Positions 40,642 to 49,600 of a stretch of 64,000 nt of DNA are shown in pieces. Source of the DNA: Oscillospiraceae bacterium (lineage in GTDB: Bacteria; Bacillota; Clostridia; Oscillospirales; Oscillospiraceae); NCBI GenBank assembly GCA_015067945.1, contig SVLM01000006.1, positions 1-64,000 on the forward strand, in the 5' to 3' direction. The position numbers were made by a program, and so were the translations under genes. The notes under the pieces were generated by a model, which ran no database searches, had not been told where the DNA came from, and saw nothing but the letters and a program-made list of their open reading frames with translations. Each line of letters starts with the position of its first letter. The first letter of the stretch is position 1.

Positions 40642-42469
40642 CGCACCGCACCTCCTTGAGCAAACGGTTCGCACCGCAGCCGGAACAGCCTTCCCGGCAG
40701 TCCGGTGTTACTAAAGCATCGTATGCCCGGCGGCGTTCGTTAAGCAAGAATTTTTTGTCGATTCCTACGTTAATACTGTCCCAAGGCAGGATTTCTTCCT
40801 CGGCATAACCGCGAACGGTGTAGAAATCCGGGTCAATTCCGCATTTTTGGAAGGCATCAAACCAAATGCCGTAGTTGAAATACTCGTCCCAGCCATCCAG
40901 CTTGGCACCGTTTTTCATGGCTTCTTCAATGACCGCACCCAGCCGACGGTCGCCCCGGGCAAACACAGCCTCCAGTCGGCTTAAGTCCGGTCCGTGGTAG
41001 TCGTAGGTGATGGACTTGGAATAGAAGTGACTCTTCAACAGCTTACAGCGACGCAGATATTCCTCCGGGGTGATCTGCTGCTCCCACTGGAAGGGAGTAT
41101 GAGGTTTGGGAACGAAATAAGCCGTGGCTACATGGACCCGCAGACCCCGCTTTTTGTTGGTAGCGAACTCCTTCCAGGTTTGGATGACCTTGTACACCAG
41201 CTCGGCAATGCCCAAAACATCCTCGTCGGTTTCCGTGGGCAGACCCAACATAAAGTAAAGCTTTACATTGTTCCAGCCGCCGGAAAAGGCGTTTCGGCAG
41301 GTGGTCAGGATCTCGTCTTCCGACAGATTTTTGTTGATGACATCCCGCAGCCGTTGCGTTCCTGCCTCCGGAGCGAAGGTCAGGCCGCTTTTACGGACGG
41401 TCTGCAGCTTTTCCATCAGTTCCCGGGAGAAATTATCTGCCCGCAGGGAGGGCACAGAAAGGTTTACACGGTTCTGTTCGCAGTAGGGGATCATGCGATC
41501 CGTCAGCTCTTTTAAACCTCTGTAATCGGAGGTAGAAAGGCTGGAAAGCGTAATCTCGTTGTGACCGGAATCCTCCAAGGTCTCCACTGCCTGACGGTAC
41601 AGCACCTCCGGGCTTTTTTTACGCACCGGGCGGCAGGAAAAACCGGCCTGACAGAAGCGGCAACCCCGGATGCAACCCCGGAAAACCTCCAAATTGGCTC
41701 GATCATGGACGATTTCTGTGGAAGGGACGATCATTTTGGTGGGCCAGTAGGCGTTGTCCAGATCCTCTACGATTCGCTTGGTAATGACGCTGGGAGCATC
41801 ATTTTCGGGGATAATGGCCGACAGTGTGCCGTCGGCATTGTATTCGTGGCGGTAGAAAGAGGGGACATACACACCGGGAATTTGGGATACGGCCTTTAAG
41901 AAGGCTTCCTTACTCCAGTGTTCGGCCTTTGCCCGGTCGTATAGGGACACAATTTCCACGGTGATCTCCTCACCCTCGCCGAGGGAAAAGAAGTCTACAA
42001 ACTCCGCCAAAGGCTCCGGGTTATAAGCACAGACACCGCCGGCGAAAACAATGTTTTTCAGACCTGGGCGATCCTTGGATCGCAGAGGGATGCCGGACAG
42101 GCGGAGCATATTCAAAATATTGGCGTAGCACATTTCATAGCCAATGGTAAAGGCGATCATGTCGAAATCCCGGACGGGGGATTGGCTTTCCAATGCCCAA
42201 AGGGGAAGATTGTTGTCCTCCATGGCCTTTTCCATATCGCCCCAGGGAGCAAAGACCCGCTCACAGCTTACGCCATCCATGCCGTTCATGATGCCGTAGA
42301 GGATCCGCATACCCAAATTGGACATGCCGATCTCGTAGGTGTCCGGGAAGCAGAAGGCGATCCGCACACGGGTTTTATCCGGATCTTTCTTGATTTCGTT
42401 AAACTCGCCGCCGGTGTAGCGTGCGGGCTTTTGCACCGTAGGGAGTATTCTTTGCAGCAATTCGGTCAT
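40634..42469 (-). CDS. B12-binding-domain radical SAM protein (TIGR03960-like)
   Basis: A 611-residue protein. Residues 1-230 hold a B12-binding-like region (CFPDTYEIGMSNLG, FAGGVCAYNPEPLAEF). A radical SAM core follows with the 4Fe-4S motif CIRGCRFCQAG near residue 264, TFAPEAGTQRLR and LYFMLGLPTETDED. The C-terminus has CREGCSGCG, which may bind another cluster or metal. It is likely to modify an RNA or protein with its DUF2344 partner; the substrate is unknown. Confidence 0.93.
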   Translation of the reverse strand: MTELLQRILPTVQKPARYTGGEFNEIKKDPDKTRVRIAFCFPDTYEIGMSNLGMRILYGIMNGMDGVSCERVFAPWGDMEKAMEDNNLPLWALESQSPVRDFDMIAFTIGYEMCYANILNMLRLSGIPLRSKDRPGLKNIVFAGGVCAYNPEPLAEFVDFFSLGEGEEITVEIVSLYDRAKAEHWSKEAFLKAVSQIPGVYVPSFYRHEYNADGTLSAIIPENDAPSVITKRIVEDLDNAYWPTKMIVPSTEIVHDRANLEVFRGCIRGCRFCQAGFSCRPVRKKSPEVLYRQAVETLEDSGHNEITLSSLSTSDYRGLKELTDRMIPYCEQNRVNLSVPSLRADNFSRELMEKLQTVRKSGLTFAPEAGTQRLRDVINKNLSEDEILTTCRNAFSGGWNNVKLYFMLGLPTETDEDVLGIAELVYKVIQTWKEFATNKKRGLRVHVATAYFVPKPHTPFQWEQQITPEEYLRRCKLLKSHFYSKSITYDYHGPDLSRLEAVFARGDRRLGAVIEEAMKNGAKLDGWDEYFNYGIWFDAFQKCGIDPDFYTVRGYAEEEILPWDSINVGIDKKFLLNERRRAYDALVTPDCREGCSGCGANRLLKEVRCDA

Positions 42470-42496
42470 AGCATTACCTCGTTTGGTATATTAGCT

Positions 42497-43084
42497 CTAT
42501 TGTACCTGCAACTGCTCTTCTTTGCAAGGGATTTTTCTGTTTTTAGACCGAATACAAAGAATAATTGCCACCACCAGCGGCAAAAGACCTAAATGATATT
42601 TTACGGCAGCCAGCAAACCAAGCAGAAGGATACCGCTCAGGAAGATTCGCGATGTCCAGATCAGCAGATAAGCTGCCTTGTCCGCTGGCAAGTACCGGAG
42701 AACGATACAGCGTAACGCTCTGCCACCGTCCAGCGGGTAAACCGGTAGGAGATTATACAGAGATTGCACGCCTGCACAAATGGCAATTCTGGGGATCCAG
42801 CGAAGAAACGGCAGCAGGCATAAGCCGCCCAACGGGCCTGTCAAGGCACAGAAAAACTCCTGCCGCAAACCCATGGGGGCGGTATCCATCACAGCACCGC
42901 GACCGGATATCTGTATCCGATAGACTGGGACAGCACAAAGCCTGAGTGCGAAATAATGACAAAGTTCGTGAAAAAAAGCAGCGGAGGCCGCGGCCAACAG
43001 CCAGTTCAGCGGCAGGATCAGTAGCATCAACGCACCGATGAACCATGTGCCGGGGGTGATCAAGATCTGCGGCTTACGGTGCAT
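42497..43084 (-). CDS. M50-family membrane metalloprotease (SpoIVFB-like)
   Basis: A 195-residue membrane protein with the zinc motif HELCH near residue 40 and the second site LLPVYPLDGGRAL near 113, typical of site-2 proteases that cut within or next to the membrane. SpoIVFB releases sigma-K in sporulation, but this protein lacks other context and its substrate is unknown. The ATG at 43084 is preferred; an upstream in-frame ATG lies deep in the preceding gene. Its start overlaps that gene by 11 nt, indicating coupled translation. Confidence 0.88.
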   Translation of the reverse strand: MHRKPQILITPGTWFIGALMLLILPLNWLLAAASAAFFHELCHYFALRLCAVPVYRIQISGRGAVMDTAPMGLRQEFFCALTGPLGGLCLLPFLRWIPRIAICAGVQSLYNLLPVYPLDGGRALRCIVLRYLPADKAAYLLIWTSRIFLSGILLLGLLAAVKYHLGLLPLVVAIILCIRSKNRKIPCKEEQLQVQ

Positions 43085-43361
43085 TGGCAACAATCTCCCG
43101 GCAGAAGGTTGTAACGGCATCCAAAAGGGAATCGCCGCTGCGGAGTCCATCAGTCATATTTTGCAGGGCTGCAGCGGTAACGGCAGGATCGCCGGGTAGC
43201 AGGACATTCTGCACCCATTCCAGACCGATTACCTTGATCGTCACAGCCCCTGCTACCAAGGTCAGGACGAAAAGCATTGATTTGATAACGGTTGGGGACA
43301 GTTTGCTTTGCAGGGGTTTGCGTTGGTTTCCGGCAGAGCCGTAGTCGATTCGATAAGCCAT
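43074..43361 (-). CDS. Small single-pass membrane protein
   Basis: A 95-residue protein with one membrane helix (about residues 29-48, SMLFVLTLVAGAVTIKVIGL) and an outward segment ending in FCREIVANAP. GGGAGG is 7 nt before the ATG at 43361; the open frame extends upstream through the tRNA-Pro antisense and is not a gene there. It overlaps the M50 protease gene, so it may be its partner, regulator or substrate. No family recognised. Confidence 0.75.
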   Translation of the reverse strand: MAYRIDYGSAGNQRKPLQSKLSPTVIKSMLFVLTLVAGAVTIKVIGLEWVQNVLLPGDPAVTAAALQNMTDGLRSGDSLLDAVTTFCREIVANAP

Positions 43362-43430
43362 AGTAATCCCTCCCACATAGTCTATGCGGCAAGGGATTGT
43401 CCATGCGGATAAAAAATGCCGTTTCCGGTC

Positions 43431-43459
43431 TTGACAAGGGCAGGAAATTTCATTATAAT
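43431..43459 (+). promoter_or_regulatory. Consensus tRNA-Pro(CGG) promoter
   Basis: Perfect TTGACA (43431-43436), 17 nt, perfect TATAAT (43454-43459). Confidence 0.9.
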
Positions 43460-43470
43460 GGCTTGGATAT

Positions 43471-43547
43471 CGGGGTGTGGCGAAGTTTGGTATCGCGCTT
43501 GGTTCGGGTCCAAGAGGCCTCGGGTTCGAATCCCGACACTCCGACCA
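43471..43547 (+). tRNA. tRNA-Pro(CGG)
   Basis: A 77-nt cloverleaf. Acceptor CGGGGTG pairs with CACTCCG; anticodon stem CTTGG/CCAAG carries loop TTCGGGT, anticodon CGG; T loop is TTCGAAT; CCA is encoded. Its 3' end faces the phage region and is a plausible attachment site. Confidence 0.95.
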
Positions 43548-43621
43548 AACTTTCTTATACGAACATTTTGGAATCCCGGTTATCATGATTGGAGACCTGT
43601 TCGTATTCACAAAGTCCCTAT

Positions 43622-43659
43622 AAAAAATCGGCACCGGTCTCCCGGTGCCGACCTTTTTT
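43622..43659. terminator. Bidirectional terminator at the phage/chromosome junction
   Basis: TCGGCACCGG (43628-43637) and CCGGTGCCGA (43642-43651) with A/T tracts on both sides. It ends the giant phage gene on minus. Confidence 0.88.
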
Positions 43660-43660
43660 G

Positions 43661-46600
43661 TTATTTGCCCCAATTCCGGAGAATCTGACTTGTGACTTCT
43701 TCGCTAAAGGTTTTGGGCTTCTCACCCAGCTTGGTGTCCTCTTCCTGAGCATCCAGCACTCGCTGCCCCACCTGGGAGCTGTACGGATTGCTCTTTGCGT
43801 TTTTGCTGCCGGTTACTATCTGCCAAAGTGCGGCTTTCTGCTTCGTGGTGATATCCATCGCATCAATGGCAGCAGTGACCTCTGCCTGCGTATAGCTACC
43901 GTTGTCGTTGGCATCATACTGTCCGCGGATTTCATAGTAGCTAACATATGCATCCGGATCAACGCCAAACTTGCTGGCAAGCTCCGCCTTGTCATACTGT
44001 GACTCGGTCATGTTACCCTTGAGAGCGGCCAGCTGCTCGCTGGCCTTGCCGGAAGAATCCACGCAAGCCCGCCACCGCTGTACATAGGATACCTTGTCAG
44101 AACCTGCAGCCGGTTCTAGCCGATCGATCTCGGACAAAAGGTCGAAGGCTGTTTGATAGCCGACGCCTGCGTTGATCTGCTTGAGGAATGCTTTTGGATC
44201 AATTCCGGCCGCATAAACGTCCAGGTAATCGATCATATCCAGTCCGGCTTCCTCGAATGCAGCAATCTTGTCCACATGACTGCTCTGCTTAGCACCATCA
44301 AACAATGCGTGTTTGGTCTGCTCCGCAGCATACTTATACAGCGTGCTCAGCATTTTAGCCTGCTGCTTTTGACCGGCCTTTTGGAATTGCTCCGATGCTA
44401 CCAGTGCATCCAGTGTTTCCGATACCATGGACGCCCAAATGCTATCGTAGGATTGCTTTTGATAAGCTTCCAGCTCATATTCCTCGCCGTCGATGGTAAA
44501 CTTCGACGGGGTATCACTGGGAACGACATTATCATAGCCAGCTTCATATAGTGCCGCAAGTGCCTGGGCGGTGCCGTCCGACCGACTGACATTGCGATTA
44601 TCCAGAATGTTGCTTACGCGAATTTCCAGATCCATGCCGCTTATACCGGCGAGACTGCCCTTTGTGGCCGTAGCAAATACATCATCGTAGGCAGCTTCAA
44701 AACCCGGGATCTGCTTGACCAGACCGATCAGGTAGGCTTCCAAATTGGCCGCCGGCACACCGAGATAGCTCGCGATTTCGGTCGCTGCGTCTTTCAGCTC
44801 GCCCAGCAGATCATTTCCGTGACGGCGGAAGTACTCCCAAAGATCGCCTCCGTTTACTGCCACATTGATGCCGTCCGCAATCAAGTCTCTGGCTCCTTCC
44901 AGAACGTTGGCACCGAGGTTAAACAGATCCTGAAGCAGCGATACCTCCATGGACTCTACCTCATACCACTTCTCACCGGTCAGCTTTGCACCGATCATAT
45001 CGGCAAGCTCTTCACCACCGACCATAATGCCTGCAAAGGACTTCAAAATATTCCCGGCGGCTTCTTCGGCAACACTGGCAAACGTAAGCTCTTCATCCTC
45101 GTCACGGTATTTCTTGCCCTTGTTTTTGATCAATGCCGTAATCAGGGCTACGCCTTCCGCAATCATAAAGTTGCTAAGGGCGGCCAGGACGACCGTGCCA
45201 ACGGCTCGGTTCGCCTTCGCGGCAGCAGCTGTGCTACCATTCTTTTTCTGGAATTGAGCTTCGCCGATCATTTGCCGTAAGGCGTTATAGGTTTGTGCGG
45301 AATCGCTTTTGAACATGGTGAACATTCGGACAAGGGGATTCTTGCTTTTCCGCATAGTGCTTTGGTGCATCTGATCCGATGTAGACTGGCTTCTCGCCAC
45401 AGCATTGTCGAATTCCTCCGCCACCTTCTTGTAGAATGGACTTTCCCCGGCATTGATCTGCTCCTGCGTTCCGATCTCTAGCTCCGGATTCTCCCTGCGG
45501 ACCTTGTTTTCCGCCCAGGGCCACAGGGTGCTTGCCGCCCAGGAGTCCATTGCAGTTATGGCACCGCCACCGAACAAGAACCTGGTAGCTTTGTTCGTTT
45601 GCGTCCAGTTGGGATTTTCCTTCAGCTGCTTGGTTTCCGGTGTGGAGTATCCAAGGCCTCGCCAGTCAAGCTCCTGGGTGTATTTCCGAATGAGATTCCG
45701 GTCAATCTCATGTACCTGCTTGATGCTTGGTGCATTTTTCATTCCCAGGTACACACCGGCCATTGGGATGGATCCCGTCTGCTTGAGAACGATGCTGAGA
45801 TTTGCACCAAAGACTGACGAGATGTAGTTGCTCATCAGCTTCTCGACGCCTTTTTCAATGCCGGTTTTTTCTTCGACCTTGCCGCCCTGCAGATCCACCA
45901 GCAAGTTGCTGATGTACTTCTTGGCCTCTTCGCCCCATTCATGGGTAATCACATCGCCCATGCTGTTATTGCTTTCCCGCCAGTTGATCAGCGTCTGCCA
46001 GTTGCGGGCGGGGATCGACATACCCACAAACCGGGCAGTCTGATCTGTGTTCCGTTCAAAGGCATCAAATGCACTGATGTTATAGCTGGGGTTCTTGGAA
46101 TATTCTCTTGCCTTCAGGTTGCCAACGCCCTCGGCAGTCTGGTCAAAAATGCCGATTTCACTTTGCACGTAGTTTTGGTTGGTGAAGATCGGAGCATAAA
46201 ACTTACCCATGGCCTTGTCGTAGCCGTACAGGATATTGGATACGCGGTTGATCTCCCGCTTGGAAAAATCATTGTAGAATTTCTCCAGGATCCCGGCCAG
46301 CTCCAGCTCTTCGGCAGTCATGTTCGACACAATGGCCTTGACCGTTTCCGGAGCCATGCGGATCGTGCGGCCCTGGGCGAATGCTTCCTTCCGCTTTCCC
46401 TTGCTGTAAAGCTCCTTGTCGGCAAACGTGCGGCCGCCGGCCATGTGCCGCAGGTTATCGGTGTTTTTGCTCTCCAGATACATATGCACCTTCTGTGCCG
46501 GTGTCATGTATACTGTCACAGTATCACCGAAAATCGGCTTGTCACCCTTGCCGAATTCCAGAAGCTCCGGCACTTCAATGGTGTACCAGATACCGTCCTT

Positions 46601-49600
46601 TCCTTGACCGTCTGCCTTCTTGACCCAATCGGCGTGTTCCGTGAGGAAGTCTTCCAGCATCCGGTTTGCCTTGACAGTGAATGCACGCATCTCCCGCTCG
46701 CCCCGCTCCAGCATCCTGGCCATGGAGTAGAATACACTGTCCGGATTCCAGCCGGCCATCCGCTGCAAGAAATTCATGGGCGTCAGCTGCTCCATGTTGA
46801 ACAGCTTGTCCAACATCTTTCCGGTATATCCGCCGGCGGCTGCTTTTAGTTCGCCCTTGGAATCCAAATACACCTCCGCGAACAGCCGGTTCATTTCGTC
46901 GTTGATCACATTGTTGCGGTTGTTAAACTCCGTTCGCAGACCCACGGCAGCACGGTACAAATTGTTCAGTGCATCCAGATCCATGTCAGCGATCTTCTGA
47001 TCGTTCAGGCGGCTGACGATCATTTCCAATTCCTTAGAAGGCATGAAATTGGGGTCGGTGTCTTTGGCCTGCAGGTACATCTGTGCAAGATCCTTCCAGG
47101 TAGCACCGTACTTGTTGCTCCAATTCATTGCATTGGCAGCGCTCACAGCATAGATATCGATATCGCTGAGCACCCGGTCAAACTCTGCTCGCAGCTCTTC
47201 CGGAGCCCGGTACCGGTTCTTGTTCAGCCACTGCAGAGACTTCAGTGTTTTCTGCTGCAGCTCCTGCAGGGCTTTGCGTTCCTGCTGCTGGCGGCTGGCA
47301 TCCTTCCGGTCCTGCCGTTCCTGCTGCAGCTGGATCCGCAGGCGAACGTTCTCCTTCGTGGTCGAAGCCTGATCGTTGACGGCTTTTTCCTTCAGCTTGA
47401 TTTCAAGACCTGCTTTCTCTGCGAAAGTACGCAGTGCCCAGTCCATCTGCTTCTCCATACCGTCAAGCACATCGTCTTCCCGCACGTGGTCACGCTCAGC
47501 AAGCTGGGCAGTATACTCTGCCAGGCTGACATGTTCATCTTTGCCATCCTCTGCCAGTTGCACGATTCGCTCCAGGATCTGCCGCAGCTGTGTGTCCTCC
47601 GCATCGAACATACCCGGCACCAGGTAAGAAAGGTCATCGTTCCAGACATCGATGCCAGGATCTGCCCTGTTGTTTGTAAGATACACACCGGCAGCGAAAG
47701 CCCTGCGGCGAAAATCGTTCCAGTCGTCGCCAAAGTCAGCACGCATGCTGTCGTCCACATAGATCTTTCCCCGGACAACGGCACTTCGTCCCAGGGCGTA
47801 GTATTCATCCGCAGGGACGGTCATCATGCCTGCTTCGTACATCCGGTCGAAGAATGCCTTACGGTCTGCCTCCGTCAGCTGGCCGGATTCGATCAGCCGG
47901 TCGGCATAGCCATCGATTACTTTGCCGATCTCTGCCCGGCGGCCGTCCGGGGTAGAGAACAGGTTCATCAGCTGAATGCGAAGATCCTTTTTAGCCTGGG
48001 TCGGTTTGGAGGCTTCCAGCTTGTTCAGCCGCTGAGCGGCGTCGGCTTTACTCTCCCGGTACTCCCGCTGCAGCTTTCGCTTGTCGGCCTTGGTCTCACG
48101 CTTAGCGGCAGCCTCCTGCTTTTGCTCGGCCTTCCGCTGGTCTTCCTGCTGCTTCTGGTGCTTCCGGTACTCCGCCAGGCCCTCATCGCCCAACCGGTCC
48201 CGGAGCCAGGCATCCTTCCACCGCTGCTGCTCTGCAGCCAACTCCGCATTCACACGATCGAAGTCTGCCTCATCACCATCGTCTACCGAATAGCGAGCAT
48301 CGGCATTCTCTTCATCGTACCGCTTAGACAAAGGGATTAGTTCTCCCTGGTCATCATAGGTTATCGTAGAAACTTTTACGTTGTTGGCGGTGTTCTTGTA
48401 GATTTCATCAGTTCTACCATTGTCATATCCAAATTCATGTATACTGTTCCCGTCAACAAACAGGTGTTTCGCTGGCACGCTTTGCGATACAATTCGATAA
48501 TTACCATCAAAGTAATGATCGCCGTGCTCCTTCGCATATTCTCTGGTGGGGCTAACCCAGTCGCCGTTTTGCAATTTCGCTCCCTGAATATTGCTAGGAA
48601 CAGCGCGATAAACGGTAACGCTGGCATCCGGCTTACCCATAGCTTTGGCAAATGTGTTTATTGCCTTAGAATCATAGGCTCTTCCTTCACCGTAGTATCG
48701 ATGTGCCCATGGAGAATATATACTGCCATCACCTCCGTACATATCGTCAGCACGGTCAAGACTAACACCAGTGTCGCTGTTGGGCGCCTTATGTGCCATA
48801 CGCCAATCACTTCCGGCGGTATATCCGACAAGCTTTGCCTTTTCTTGAAGCATTTTTTCAGCGGTGCTTGTGTTGCCCTGTTGAACAGCATATTCATACC
48901 GCATGTCACCTAAACGTTCAGAATCTTCTGCCAGAGCCTTCTGCTTTGCTGTCAGTTGATTGCTATTCAGCATCTGATCGGGAATGTACTTCACTAAGCC
49001 ACCTGTTTCATCATTGACATTTGCAATCAAATCTGCTACACTAATTACGGAAGCAGGGCGACTACGGATGCTAACACTGTCTACAGAGGCGGTGGAACCC
49101 CGTGGCGTGACCCCTGCTTCATTTTTTATTGTCACCGTAACATACAGCTTATTGCCAATCTCCGAATCAGCCTTATACTCTTTAACTTCCAATTGAACAG
49201 GTACATAACTATTGCCATCCCAGAACGCACCCAAAAGAACATGCATCTCTTTTAATCGATTGTCTGCTCTTGCAGTCTGTGCATATCGATCCGTATGTGC
49301 TTCTATCTCTGCAGCACTCTCGCATATTTCGGGCAGGGCGGTCAACATCTTTCCGAATATTTCAGCACCGCCACCTCGTTTGGCTTGTTTGCTAACGCTT
49401 TCCTTTAGCGACTTGTTGGAGTAAGAGAAAGATATATCGACATCAGCATTGTGCAGATCAGATCGAAAATCACCACATTGCCTTGCTAACTCTGTCAGTA
49501 ACGACCGTGCTTCTGTGACATACTTTCCTTTTAGTCGAATAATCTGAGGCCCCGTTATTGGACTGCTGTCATCATATTCAGGTGCGTAGATCTTCTTCTG

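Noticed and set aside
45941-46849. 302-codon and similar plus-strand frames opposite the giant phage gene
   Set aside because: The minus-strand gene is continuous and protein-like; the opposite frames lack start signals.
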